Source: Anaerocolumna chitinilytica
GTDB taxonomy: Bacteria > Bacillota > Clostridia > Lachnospirales > Lachnospiraceae
NCBI RefSeq assembly: GCF_014218355.1
Contig: NZ_AP023368.1
Location: forward strand, 4,465,501 to 4,529,500
Direction: 5' to 3'
Length of the DNA stretch: 64,000 nucleotides
Shown here: one piece after another, positions 18,111 to 26,322 of the stretch
How positions within the stretch are numbered: position 1 is the stretch's first letter
Layout of the letters: every line of letters begins with the position of its first letter
Made by a program: the position numbers and the translations under genes
The notes under the pieces: generated by a model
The model's input: only the letters and a program-made list of their open reading frames with translations
Databases searched by the model: none
What the model was told of the DNA's origin: nothing

Positions 18111-19480
18111 AACTTATTTTCATTTTTTAACCTGTCTTTCTTGATTTTTATCTTTTCTAATTTCATCATTTCATTATTTATTAACTGAAGGACCGTACAG
18201 AAGTCCTCCTCCTTACAGGTACAAATGCAGAATCGTATTCCTTCTGATTCTGTAAAATCATTCAGATAGCAGTTCTTAATACTGCTTACAAGAATATTCT
18301 TCTTTTTTAAACAATTCACTATGATCTCCGAGGTATTTTTCTCTGTTTCTATCAGAGCGTAAATACCTGTGGGGGGAATGTGATACCTCACCTTCTCTGA
18401 AAATATCTCCTGACAGGCTGTTCTTAAAGCCTGCATCTTCTTCTGATAAAAGCGTTTTGTCCTTGTTATGTGGGATCTATACATACTGCTTTTCAGGTAT
18501 ATTTCAAGGGCTCCCTGGGTTAGAGTAGGAGTATTCAAATCCATACTTTGCTTAAATAATGTAAAACTCTCTTGAAGAACTTCCGGCAGAATAATCATCC
18601 CAAGCCGCAACCCAGGCAGTAAGGTCTTTGAAAAGCTTCTGATATAGATAATCTTTTCCTTTTCTCCCATGGCATAGAGTGAATCCTGCTTTTCATCTAT
18701 CTCAAGATCAGCTAGGTAATCATCTTCTACTATATACACTCCATATCGGCCTGTCAGCTCGAGTATTTCCTGTCTTTCTTTCTTGCTATATCGAAACCCT
18801 GTAGGATTCTGAAATCTTGGCATAATATAGAAGAACTTAACATCCCCGGCTTGAAAAGCTGCTTCTAGCCCTTGTAAATCAATCCCTTCTTCCTTTCTTC
18901 TTACTCCTGTAACCGGTATATTGTTACATTGAAGCACTTTCAGCATAACCGAATAAGTAGGCTGTTCAACAACAATTCTCCTGTTTCCGGAAGGAAACGG
19001 CATTGCTGCCAGAATATACAGCGCCTGCTGTGCTCCGTTGGTAATAAAAATGTCCTGCTGTCTGGTAAAGATATGCGAATTCATCAGATATTTAACCAAG
19101 ACAGTTCGCAGCTCATCCATCCCCTGGGGTTTATCATATTCTAAAAGTTTATTCTTATAGATATTGATAGACTTTTCCATGCAATGATAAAAGTCCTTGT
19201 AAGGATGTATACTCTCCGGCGGTGAAACTGTAATCAAGTCAATCTTTGCTGCACTATTCTTTCTCTCATACCTGGACTTTACAACATAATAGCCGCTCCG
19301 TTGTGCGGAGTAAATCAAATGCTCCTGCTCTAAAAGCTGGTAAGCTTTAATTACTGTATCCGAATTATACCCGCTGCTTTTTACAAGCTCTTTTATAGAC
19401 GGCAGTTTTTCACCAGGTTTTAAGGTATTATTATGAATTTTCTCCCGGATGGATTCTGCAATTATCTGGTATTTGTACAT
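18107..19480 (-). CDS. MocR-type regulator (GntR winged helix fused to aminotransferase)
   Basis: A 457-residue fusion. Residues 1-70 are a GntR winged helix (PGEKLPSIKELVKSSGYNSDTVIKAYQLLE). Residues about 85-440 are a class I aminotransferase fold with NGAQQAL, NPTGFRYS, VEDDYLADL and the PLP lysine K285 in RSFSKTLLPGLRLG. MocR proteins sense PLP or an amino-donor ligand and usually control a neighbouring gene. Here the divergent PLP-dependent decarboxylase at 19606 is the natural target (126-base shared control region). Its stop codon overlaps that of queH: the palindrome CTAG (18107-18110) gives TAG on both strands. Confidence 0.92.
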   Translation of the reverse strand: MYKYQIIAESIREKIHNNTLKPGEKLPSIKELVKSSGYNSDTVIKAYQLLEQEHLIYSAQRSGYYVVKSRYERKNSAAKIDLITVSPPESIHPYKDFYHCMEKSINIYKNKLLEYDKPQGMDELRTVLVKYLMNSHIFTRQQDIFITNGAQQALYILAAMPFPSGNRRIVVEQPTYSVMLKVLQCNNIPVTGVRRKEEGIDLQGLEAAFQAGDVKFFYIMPRFQNPTGFRYSKKERQEILELTGRYGVYIVEDDYLADLEIDEKQDSLYAMGEKEKIIYIRSFSKTLLPGLRLGMIILPEVLQESFTLFKQSMDLNTPTLTQGALEIYLKSSMYRSHITRTKRFYQKKMQALRTACQEIFSEKVRYHIPPTGIYALIETEKNTSEIIVNCLKKKNILVSSIKNCYLNDFTESEGIRFCICTCKEEDFCTVLQLINNEMMKLEKIKIKKDRLKNENKF

Positions 19481-19605
19481 TTACCTCACCACTTTCCCTC
19501 TCAATCTGCACCGGTACAGTTAAATACATTGTAGCTTGCTTTCTAATCCCTTTGGCTTTAACTTAAATCTAATATAACATACTTCATAAAAGGAGAACAT
19601 CATAT

Positions 19606-20901
19606 ATGAAAGAATTTCCTCTTACTCTACAAGGACTAAAACAGCTTACTGACATTTATCCTACTCCCTTTTATCTTTATGACGAGAAAGCCATACGCAG
19701 CAATATCCGGAGCCTGAAAGAAGCTTTTTCCTGGAACAAAGGCTTCAAAGAATACTTTGCTGTAAAATCTACATCCAATCCTTATATTTTAGAGATATTT
19801 AAGGAGGAAGGCTGCGGTGTGGACTGCGCTTCTGAAACAGAACTTATTCTGGCTGATTCCTGTTCTTTTGCCGGAAAGGATATTATGTTTACTTCCAATG
19901 TGACTTCGGTTGCTGAATTTAAGCGTGCATTAAAACTTAATGCGATAATAAACTTAGATGATATTTCACATATTGAGACATTAATGGTAAGTGCAGATTA
20001 TTCGGCTGATGCAAAAAGTGGTTTGTCAGGAAAGCTTCCAGATATTGTCTGCCTTCGTTTAAATCCCGGAGGAGTTATTACTTATGAGAATAAGAATATA
20101 TTAGACTATGATGATTATAAGTTTGGCTTATCTGTAGAGCAGCTTATAGAAGGTATAAGAATATTAAAGAGTTGTGGAATAACACGATTCGGGCTGCATA
20201 GCCAATTTGGCTGTCACAGGCGGGAGGCGGACTATTTCGGAGAGAATGCACGGGTTTTATTTGAAAAGGCAGCTATCATAGCGAAAGAGCTAGGAATCCA
20301 ATTTGAATTCATTAACCTGGCAGGAGGGTTGGGAATTCCTTATCATGAGGAGGAGGCTGGGGCGGATATTAAGGCAGTAAGTCAGGCAATTAAGACTGCT
20401 TACGAAGATGTGTTGGATCCAGACAGTATATCCCCTGTTCCTTTGTATTTTGAATTAGGGATATTTATGACAGGTCCATATGGTTACTTTGTATCTACCG
20501 TACTTCATAAGAAAGAAACCACTAAGTCTTTTTTAGGTCTGGATAGCTCCACCAATAGCTTTATGAGTCCCTCCAGATATTCCAATTATCATCACATTAC
20601 AGTGCCTGGTAAGGAGAAAGAACCCTGTGACCAGCTATATACAGTTACTGGCTCCTTATGTGAAAACAGAGACCGTTTTGCATCTGACAGATACTTACCT
20701 GCTGTCAATCCTGGTGATATATTGGTATTTCATGATGCTGGAGCTTATGCTTATTCCCATGCCAATAACTTTAATGGAAAGCTGCGTCCCACAGAGCTGC
20801 TTTTACGCAGTGATGGTACTATAGAGCAGATAAGGCGTGCTGAAACCCCAAGGGATTATTTTTCTACGTTGAATTATCCCTTAAAGACTGAATATCTGTA
20901 A
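19606..20901 (+). CDS. Diaminopimelate decarboxylase-like PLP enzyme (fold type III)
   Basis: A 431-residue alanine-racemase-fold decarboxylase. The PLP lysine K54 is in YFAVKSTSNP, followed by GCGVDCASETEL, a GLHSQFG His motif, NLAGGLGIPY and the C-terminal-domain Cys in TGSLCENRD (the DAP/ornithine-decarboxylase catalytic Cys). The phosphate-site motif reads ELGIFMTGPYG where LysA has EPGR, so a conserved Arg is replaced by Ile. It is thus probably not housekeeping LysA but a related amino-acid decarboxylase such as BtrK-type enzymes. The ATG follows AAAGGAG. It is divergent from, and presumably regulated by, the MocR protein. Confidence 0.82.
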   Translation: MKEFPLTLQGLKQLTDIYPTPFYLYDEKAIRSNIRSLKEAFSWNKGFKEYFAVKSTSNPYILEIFKEEGCGVDCASETELILADSCSFAGKDIMFTSNVTSVAEFKRALKLNAIINLDDISHIETLMVSADYSADAKSGLSGKLPDIVCLRLNPGGVITYENKNILDYDDYKFGLSVEQLIEGIRILKSCGITRFGLHSQFGCHRREADYFGENARVLFEKAAIIAKELGIQFEFINLAGGLGIPYHEEEAGADIKAVSQAIKTAYEDVLDPDSISPVPLYFELGIFMTGPYGYFVSTVLHKKETTKSFLGLDSSTNSFMSPSRYSNYHHITVPGKEKEPCDQLYTVTGSLCENRDRFASDRYLPAVNPGDILVFHDAGAYAYSHANNFNGKLRPTELLLRSDGTIEQIRRAETPRDYFSTLNYPLKTEYL

Positions 20902-20925
20902 TTAAAAGGTCTGACCAATTTAAAA

Positions 20926-20998
20926 GGGTTGTTGCAAATTAAGTCCTGCGATGTTTGAGGTAAGCCATACTCTGCAGTGCTTGATTATACAACAGCCC
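20926..20998. repeat. 73-bp segment with inverted ends, insertion-sequence remnant or terminator
   Basis: GGGTTGTTG (20926-20934) and CAACAGCCC (20990-20998) are inverted repeats able to form a 9-bp stem. The similarity of the two ends extends inward (GTTGCAAATTAAG against GTTGTATAATCAAG). The GGGCTGTTG-like ends resemble those of some insertion sequences. A T-rich stretch after the right end means it could also terminate the decarboxylase gene. There is no transposase. Confidence 0.4.
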
Positions 20999-21005
20999 TA
21001 TTATT

Positions 21006-21656
21006 TTATTTATCCAATGCCGTTATAAGGTTAATTGTACAAGTATAACCTGAGGTTACAGACCACCCCAAGGACTTTCTTTTAGCCCGAACAGCTGCTG
21101 CTGTCTTATCACCCCAGATTCCGTCAATCTTCACTTCAAGCTTCCACTGTATCCATCGTATTTCTGATGTCTTAGCCGTGGTCTTTGAAACCTGTTTTTT
21201 GGGTTTATCACAATATCCTTTCAGAAAGAGAATTCTTTCCTTCGTTCTACGTTCCGTTAAGCCAGGAATTACTTTTCCTCCTGACTTAGTCCAGTTCATA
21301 AACTGATTAGCAGCTCCTATATATTTTTTCTTATTCAGCTTCTTCAACAGAGTGCTGCTTTTTACTGCCGACACACCACAATTATAAGAAAGACTTATCA
21401 AAGCATCAAACATATTTTGAGTAATATGAACCATTACATAGTTATTTATAAAATTTTCATAACCCTTTAAATCAGATTTCAGCAAGGCTTCCGCCTGTAA
21501 AAGAGATATCGTCATACCTTGTTTTACGTCTGACCCAGAGTGTCCATAACCAATTGTGTAATATTTTTCAGTCGGCAGGGCTTTGTATGCTTTTAGCCGA
21601 CATCCTTCGAAGTTTTTTAATAATTCGATACCGGCTGCTGATGTTTTTTTTGTCAT
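21006..21656 (-). CDS. Phage-type endolysin, GH24 lysozyme with C-terminal binding domain
   Basis: A 216-residue muramidase. The GH24 (T4 lysozyme-like) domain spans about 1-145, with catalytic Glu17 in NFEGCRLKAY and the TIGYGHS segment (about 34-40). Conserved FDALISLSYNCG and PGLTERRTKER follow. Residues about 160-216 resemble a peptidoglycan-binding repeat (IQWKLEVKIDGIWGDKTAAAVRA). There is no signal peptide, so release would need a holin or leakage. The ATG follows AAGGTGGTGG. It is the last gene of the tail locus; in the expected holin position just upstream only broken frames are found. Confidence 0.9.
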   Translation of the reverse strand: MTKKTSAAGIELLKNFEGCRLKAYKALPTEKYYTIGYGHSGSDVKQGMTISLLQAEALLKSDLKGYENFINNYVMVHITQNMFDALISLSYNCGVSAVKSSTLLKKLNKKKYIGAANQFMNWTKSGGKVIPGLTERRTKERILFLKGYCDKPKKQVSKTTAKTSEIRWIQWKLEVKIDGIWGDKTAAAVRAKRKSLGWSVTSGYTCTINLITALDK

Positions 21657-21834
21657 TTTGCCACCACCTTTGCTACCTTATCAACTAGTGTATTATCCGG
21701 CTCAGTTATTTGCCGGATGATTCACCAACCCTCCATCAATAATATATGCATAGGCAGTTGTTTCTGCCATCTGCTGTAATATAAGTATATAGTAAGCGCC
21801 TCAAAGGATACTTATATAAAACCCATGAAAATTA

Positions 21835-21996
21835 TTATTGTTTCAGCCACTTAGAGCCACTTAAACTTATCCCTTTCTCAGCATCACGAAACTCTAATTT
21901 GAAAAGTTGCTGAATGGTTTGATTCAGCTTTGAGCGTATATATTTTGTCTTGACCGATAATTCCTAAATAGATGATTCAAGGGATTTGTTTTTCAT
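21835..21996 (-). pseudogene. Short ORF interrupted by an in-frame TAG
   Basis: Starting from an ATG after AGGTGTAATA, 54 codons stay in one frame to TAA, except for a TAG at codon 11 (21964-21966). The downstream part reads as a plausible charged peptide (SKLNQTIQQLFKLEFRDAEK). I do not recognise the family. It lies where a phage lysis gene would be expected. It could be a decayed gene, or a 42-codon stretch open by chance. Confidence 0.4.
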
Positions 21997-21998
21997 TA

Positions 21999-22110
21999 TT
22001 ACACCTCGAATTCATTTAGCCTTTTGTATTGGATTTTGCCCGCTCTTCAACCTTTACAAGTGCAACTTACATTGAAAGAGCTTATTTACGTTTAGTTCTA
22101 ATTTGTACAT
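21999..22110 (-). pseudogene. Frameshifted remnant resembling an XhlA-type holin-associated protein
   Basis: A strong AGGAGAG site precedes ATG 22110, but the frame ends after 18 codons. Shifted frames then continue as VALVKVEERAKSNTK and RLNEFEV up to 21999, with a run of four A at the second shift. KVEERxKSNTxRL is a phrase typical of small phage lysis-module proteins. Two frame changes in about 110 bases indicate a decayed gene. Confidence 0.5.
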
Positions 22111-22119
22111 ATGTCTCTC

Positions 22120-22263
22120 CTATTGTAATTCGCTTAATATTTCAGATTTATCCGTTTCAGTCAGCTTTGTGTACTCCAGAATTATTTCCTCTGCTGTGCT
22201 GTCTTCTAACTGCATCCGGGCTTTAATTGCATTAATAAATATAGATTTCTTCCATGCTGGCAT
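22120..22263 (-). CDS. Small XkdX-like tail-locus protein
   Basis: A 47-residue ORF, MPAWKKSIFINAIK... to ...SEILSELQ, starts at 22263 and ends TAG at 22120. GGGGGT lies 9 bases ahead, overlapping the end of the previous gene. Its place between the fibre genes and the lysis region, its small size and its acidic second half fit XkdX-type proteins, whose role is unknown. No catalytic motif is seen. Confidence 0.6.
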   Translation of the reverse strand: MPAWKKSIFINAIKARMQLEDSTAEEIILEYTKLTETDKSEILSELQ

Positions 22264-22266
22264 ATT

Positions 22267-22566
22267 TTATACCCCCATCATTTCTGCCAAAGCAATATTA
22301 AGAGCTTCAACTTGTTTATTTATTTGTTCCACTTCTTCGTCTGCAGTTTGGTTTCTGCTGATAATAGTTGTTCCATCATTTTCGTAAAAAACACCAGCTA
22401 TATACTTACAGCCCACACTTAATGGATACTGAGTAGTGTCTAAGGCAATTGAATCTTCACCATACTGTATCCTGGCTATTTGGTTTGCTACTTCATAATT
22501 ATCGCACACGATAATGTTTTGTACTGTGCCTTCATTAATAAGACTAAAAATTTGATTGCACCACAT
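22267..22566 (-). CDS. Small tail-fibre-region protein of unknown function
   Basis: A 99-residue protein. The ATG at 22566 is chosen over an upstream start at 22596 because AGAGGAG stands eight bases before it. The longer form would also overlap the glycine-rich gene. The N-terminal half is a small beta-rich segment (TVQNIIVCDNYEVANQIARIQYG). The C-terminal 35 residues are a probable coiled coil (ADEEVEQINKQVEALNIALAEM). Such proteins are common just after tail-fibre genes in Firmicutes prophages. They may be fibre-associated or chaperone-like, but I cannot assign a function. Confidence 0.65.
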   Translation of the reverse strand: MWCNQIFSLINEGTVQNIIVCDNYEVANQIARIQYGEDSIALDTTQYPLSVGCKYIAGVFYENDGTTIISRNQTADEEVEQINKQVEALNIALAEMMGV

Positions 22567-22580
22567 ATGTTTTCTCCTCT

Positions 22581-23504
22581 CTATTGTTCTGCCCAACGTA
22601 CTATTACAATTCCGGAACCTCCAGCTCCTGCGGAAGAAGATTTTGTTCCATTACCTGACCCACCTGTATACCTGTAGTTATAAATTCCTCCACCACCAGC
22701 ACCACCGCCAGTATTAGGAGTTGCATTTGCTGCAGGAGTTATACTGTAACTTGCAGAGCCACCGCTTGTCCCTCCTCCTGCTCCTCCAACTCCTGCTCCA
22801 TATCCATAATCTAATGAGCCATTCCATTCATAATATGCTTCACCAGAACCTCCACCACCACTATATAGAGTATTGCCCGCCTCTAAAAAAGCTCTAGTAG
22901 TATGCCCTTGACCAGCTCCATGGGTACCATCTGAATTTGCACCGTTAGAACCATTACTACCACCATTACCGCCACCATTTCCATATAAACATTCTGCTCC
23001 ACCAGAACCACCATTACCACCATATGGTGCCCAAAAAACAGTAAGGTGTTGGTTTGGATGCACTGCTCCAGCTGCAGTACATAAGCCTCCAAATGATGAA
23101 GTTCCAGCATCTGATATAGCATTTGCAGCACTACCTGCACCAACAGTAACCGCAATTGAAGAATTAGGGGTAACACCTGCATTTAATACTGTGTTTGTAT
23201 AACCACCCCCTCCTCCTGAACCACCAGCAGTGTTTCCATCAGAAGACCCTCCAGGGTAACCACCGCCTCCTCCTCCAACACAGAAGATATCAATTTTACT
23301 TACACCTTCAGGAACTGTCCATACCTGGGATGAGGTGAAAATAACTTGGCCTGCTGGTACAGCTCCACTCCATGCTAACCTAGCAACACCACCAACTCCT
23401 ACATAGACCTTTTTAATTTTTCGAGCTATTCCATCTACTCCGATATATGCCTTCTTTACTTTTCTAGCTACTCCTGATATGCCTATATACATTCCTTTTG
23501 CCAT
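22581..23504 (-). CDS. Glycine-rich tail adhesin/fibre protein
   Basis: A 307-residue protein. The first 45 residues are three imperfect 14-residue repeats of the type YIGxxGxARKxKK. A short beta domain follows (VIFTSSQVWTVPEGVSKIDIFCVGGGGGG). About 220 residues are rich in Gly, Ser, Asn and Ala, with many poly-Gly runs, and the chain closes with GGSGIVIVRW. This layout matches phage glycine-rich receptor-binding proteins, in which poly-Gly strands pack into a sandwich (as in the gp38 adhesin of T-even-like phages). It is probably the target-recognition module of the tail. Composition differs sharply from the neighbours, and such regions vary fast. Confidence 0.8.
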   Translation of the reverse strand: MAKGMYIGISGVARKVKKAYIGVDGIARKIKKVYVGVGGVARLAWSGAVPAGQVIFTSSQVWTVPEGVSKIDIFCVGGGGGGYPGGSSDGNTAGGSGGGGGYTNTVLNAGVTPNSSIAVTVGAGSAANAISDAGTSSFGGLCTAAGAVHPNQHLTVFWAPYGGNGGSGGAECLYGNGGGNGGSNGSNGANSDGTHGAGQGHTTRAFLEAGNTLYSGGGGSGEAYYEWNGSLDYGYGAGVGGAGGGTSGGSASYSITPAANATPNTGGGAGGGGIYNYRYTGGSGNGTKSSSAGAGGSGIVIVRWAEQ

Positions 23505-23513
23505 CTGTACCCC

Positions 23514-24077
23514 CTATTCGTACACTAGACATATGTCTCCACTTGTCAGAGTGGTTGTACCTGCGGTTAAATCCGTAGTTGTTGCATATATGTTGCGCAT
23601 CCTTAGAGTGGTATAGTCCACAGCGCCAGATGGAGCTTTAGGAGTCCCAGTAAAAACAGGGCTTACAAGGGGAGCTTTTGCGTTCCATGCTGCCTTTTCA
23701 GTATCTGTTACAAATCGATTACTTGCATCCTGAGTTATAATAGATGGTGAATGGCTTGAGGGATGAGTGTAATTATTTGCACCTTCAGCGACTCCATTTA
23801 ATTTTACCTTGTCCGTCGAGCTCATTAATCCCGCCGCTGTGGTGGTCGCATTGCCATATGTGGTATCTGTAAATTTCGCATCTACTGGGACATTACTTTC
23901 TACTGTATGCCCATTTACCTTTGTCGGATTTTCTGCTTGTCTTAAAGCCTGGTCAGCTTTCTCCTGTGCTTCCTTTATTTCAGCATCGATAATATCCATA
24001 TTATTATTGGAATCCTGGATATTGTAATAATCTGTGGTATCTGGTTTATTAAGATGAAAATTTGTTGTTTGTTTCAT
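23514..24077 (-). CDS. Tail fibre protein
   Basis: A 187-residue fibre-like protein. The N-terminus (NFHLNKPDTTDYYNIQDSNNNMDIIDAEI, about 5-33) is the common baseplate-attachment start of Firmicutes fibres. A short coiled coil (EAQEKADQALRQ) is next, then fibre repeats (TTTAAGLMSSTDKVKLNGVAEGANNYTHP, about 79-107). The last third is Thr-rich and ends without a carbohydrate-binding domain. It begins where YmfQ ends (stop/start overlap), and the glycine-rich gene follows, so the two may form a split fibre: stalk here and receptor tip next. Confidence 0.82.
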   Translation of the reverse strand: MKQTTNFHLNKPDTTDYYNIQDSNNNMDIIDAEIKEAQEKADQALRQAENPTKVNGHTVESNVPVDAKFTDTTYGNATTTAAGLMSSTDKVKLNGVAEGANNYTHPSSHSPSIITQDASNRFVTDTEKAAWNAKAPLVSPVFTGTPKAPSGAVDYTTLRMRNIYATTTDLTAGTTTLTSGDICLVYE

Positions 24078-24616
24078 TACAGGCTTAATACCTCCTCTCT
24101 TATTTGTGCATGGGTATAATAACTTAACCTGGCATGTGTAAATCCGGTAAGCTTAGTCAGCGTATTAAATATGTACTCAAAAGTATAACTTAAATGCGCC
24201 GGCTTAATTTCTTCAATTGCTTGAATCAAGTCTGCCATATTAGCCGGTATACCTAGAGTTCCTACGAATTTTATTACAAACCCATAATTTGCATTATCTT
24301 CAATTACTTCCACCTCACCATTTGAATAGGCTGCTGCCATCTGTTTCATCATAGATTTAGTGGTGGAACCTGCACCTCTTAACTTTGCTTTTATTCTCTC
24401 TCTTCGGAACTCGTATGACTTTGAAATATCCGTATTAATCTTTAATGCTTCTTCCCATGCACTTAGTCCCCAGGTTGCCGTGTCGACAAAAACCTGATTA
24501 TATAAATCTATTCTAGCCTCTTCCAGCGCTTCAACAGAGTAATTTAATCCTCCTTGTATAACAGCCATCTGGGGGCTTTTTGAATAGTATTCCGGTAATA
24601 AATCCAGCAGAGCCAT
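24077..24616 (-). CDS. Baseplate/tail protein, YmfQ (XkdU) family
   Basis: A 179-residue protein of the DUF2313/YmfQ family, found between baseplate J and the tail fibre in contractile phages (Mu gp48-like). Visible family features are LLPEYYSKSPQM at the N-terminus, WGLSAWEEALKI (about 48-60), the RRERIKAKLRGAGSTT helix and the closing KPAHLSYTFEY segment. Its start codon overlaps the stop of the baseplate J gene by one base. It likely connects the baseplate wedge to the fibre. Confidence 0.85.
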   Translation of the reverse strand: MALLDLLPEYYSKSPQMAVIQGGLNYSVEALEEARIDLYNQVFVDTATWGLSAWEEALKINTDISKSYEFRRERIKAKLRGAGSTTKSMMKQMAAAYSNGEVEVIEDNANYGFVIKFVGTLGIPANMADLIQAIEEIKPAHLSYTFEYIFNTLTKLTGFTHARLSYYTHAQIREEVLSL

Positions 24617-25659
24617 TATGCTATCACCACCGTTCCAAGGATTGGTACTTGCTCTTCCCCTATTACAACATTCGAAGCCCCTCCGTTTATAGTAAGTAAC
24701 GTATAGTCTACCACACCATCGATATCAAGAAGCATGTATGCAACACGGTTATAAACTACGGTATAAGCTTCGAAAGCTATACTGCTAAGGTAACTTTCCA
24801 ATGCTTCTTTAAATGCCTTTTGGACTGCCTCCATTGTAACTTTACTTTCTATTGTAATATTAGCTTTCACATTGATTTCAAGTCCTTTTGCACTCACTAC
24901 GGTAACGGTAGCTCCTATGGGTCTGTTTTCTTCTATATGATCAGTGCAGTTATTAACAATTACGGAATCAACCGGTTCATAATTGTTACCAACTATAAGT
25001 ACTCTGATCGTACCCGGTCCATCCCATAAGGGGGTTACTTTCGCATTTCCAACACCGTCAACTTCAAGAGCCCACTGCTTATAATGATGAGCATTCCCCG
25101 AGGTTGCAGGTCTTTGCAGATACTCATACAGTCTTGCAACCAAAGCTTCATCTGTTTCAGCGTCTGTCCCGCCTGACGCAGCTTCATTCGTAACAGAAGC
25201 TAATCCGCTTAGATTAACAAACTGCTTTGTAATGGTGCCGGCTTCCACATTATATTTCTCCCCTATTTCCTCCGCTGTAGCTATGACTGTTGTGATACCC
25301 TCTTTGAGTACCACCTGCTCATTTGTTATAAAAGCAAGACCGTCTGCAGTTAAGAAAATTTTTGCTTTGGGTATTACTGTTCCGGCGGTTCCGCCAAGCG
25401 TCAGAATCACTGCCGCTTTTTTCCCGGCCTTACGGACTATTCCATATTCCGCACAACGCTTATCAATGTATTCCCCTGAGGTCTCATCTACATATGCAAT
25501 CGGGATGATTGCATCCAAGGCCTGATAGGACTTCCATATTTCATAAGCTGTTGCACTTATCATATCGTTTACGACACTGCCCTCTCTTGTATCTATATCC
25601 GATGTCATCCGTCCTATTATTTCGCTTTTTACATTCTCAACGGTTAAATTCTCATACAT
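24616..25659 (-). CDS. xkdT: Baseplate J protein (XkdT-like)
   Basis: A 347-residue baseplate wedge protein. The N-terminal region IDTREGSVVNDMISATAYEIWKSYQ (about 19-43) and YVDETSGEYIDKRCAEYGI (about 56-75) are family hallmarks. EAASGGTDAETDEALVARL (about 158-177) and KQWALEVDGVGNAKVTPLWDGPG (about 196-218) are highly conserved in baseplate J/gp47 proteins. It overlaps XkdS upstream by eight bases. The protein drives the conformational change that triggers sheath contraction in contractile tails. Confidence 0.93.
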   Translation of the reverse strand: MYENLTVENVKSEIIGRMTSDIDTREGSVVNDMISATAYEIWKSYQALDAIIPIAYVDETSGEYIDKRCAEYGIVRKAGKKAAVILTLGGTAGTVIPKAKIFLTADGLAFITNEQVVLKEGITTVIATAEEIGEKYNVEAGTITKQFVNLSGLASVTNEAASGGTDAETDEALVARLYEYLQRPATSGNAHHYKQWALEVDGVGNAKVTPLWDGPGTIRVLIVGNNYEPVDSVIVNNCTDHIEENRPIGATVTVVSAKGLEINVKANITIESKVTMEAVQKAFKEALESYLSSIAFEAYTVVYNRVAYMLLDIDGVVDYTLLTINGGASNVVIGEEQVPILGTVVIA

Positions 25660-26068
25660 TTATCTCCACCTCCCCATATATAGTTTCGATTGAACAGCTG
25701 ATAGTAAGCACATCCTCCGTAAAGATTACTGTTACGTTATTCACCCCTACAATATAGGGATTGGTCAATAAGCATTCTTTTATATAACGGGTCGCTTCTG
25801 ATTGTTTCAATTCATCTGTATAGGGCTGCCCTATCAGAGATTCCATCTCACATCCATAATCCCAGGTATAAATTTCATATCGGTATCTCGGAGTATGCAG
25901 TGTTTTCCAGGCCCAGACTGAAACAGCTTCTTTACCGGTTACGATAACCGGAGCACCGTTTGCAAATACCGGTACATCGTTTATAAAATCCCATTTTATT
26001 TCTTTATATAGCCCTAATTTCGGTACTGCTTCGGTACTTTGGGGCTCAATGATTGGAAAAAGGCTCAT
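25652..26068 (-). CDS. xkdS: Baseplate protein, DUF2634 (XkdS-like)
   Basis: A 138-residue protein of the XkdS/gp25-like family, part of the baseplate hub-proximal ring. Typical features are the early KEIKWDFINDVPVFANGAPVIVTGKEAVSVWAWKTL run (about 22-57) and YEIYTWDYGCEMESLIGQPY (about 64-83), a signature of the family. It overlaps its upstream neighbour by four bases (ATGA) and XkdT downstream, so the baseplate genes are tightly coupled. Confidence 0.87.
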   Translation of the reverse strand: MSLFPIIEPQSTEAVPKLGLYKEIKWDFINDVPVFANGAPVIVTGKEAVSVWAWKTLHTPRYRYEIYTWDYGCEMESLIGQPYTDELKQSEATRYIKECLLTNPYIVGVNNVTVIFTEDVLTISCSIETIYGEVEINV

Positions 26069-26322
26069 GTATCCACCACCTTACATATTATTACATATCG
26101 TTGTTCCTGTTCTATCGGTACAAGAAATAGCCGGTCGCCTATTTCAAAAGAAATAAGTGCATCATTCTTTAAAAGCCGATTACCTGCTTGTCTGGTTCCT
26201 GCTACTTCCACTGTAAGCGGCATTGTAGTGATGACTCTGCCCAATCGGTAAACCACCGAGCTATTGGATTTATTATCGTTCCTTATGGTTTGTACCATTG
26301 ATGCAAATGGATTACTGTTCAT
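26065..26322 (-). CDS. xkdR: Baseplate protein, DUF2577 (XkdR-like)
   Basis: An 85-residue protein. I start it at ATG 26322 (MNSNPFASMVQTIRN) because GGAGGTGC stands just before it; a longer frame from 26400 would lie deep inside the preceding gene. The domain includes VYRLGRVITTMPLTVEVAG and a beta-rich end (GDRLFLVPIEQEQRYVIICKV), as in DUF2577 proteins found between XkdQ and XkdS. It overlaps XkdQ by 11 bases. Confidence 0.82.
   Translation of the reverse strand: MNSNPFASMVQTIRNDNKSNSSVVYRLGRVITTMPLTVEVAGTRQAGNRLLKNDALISFEIGDRLFLVPIEQEQRYVIICKVVDT

Noticed and set aside
21661..21720. Terminator hairpin TCCGGC...GCCGGA near the endolysin start
   Set aside because: Six-base stem without a T-run on either strand; it lies just upstream of the endolysin ribosome site, so termination there would be unexpected.
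22883..23182. Second minus-strand ORF inside the glycine-rich gene
   Set aside because: It is the shifted frame of Gly-rich codons (giving Val/Met/Leu runs) and has no start signal of its own.
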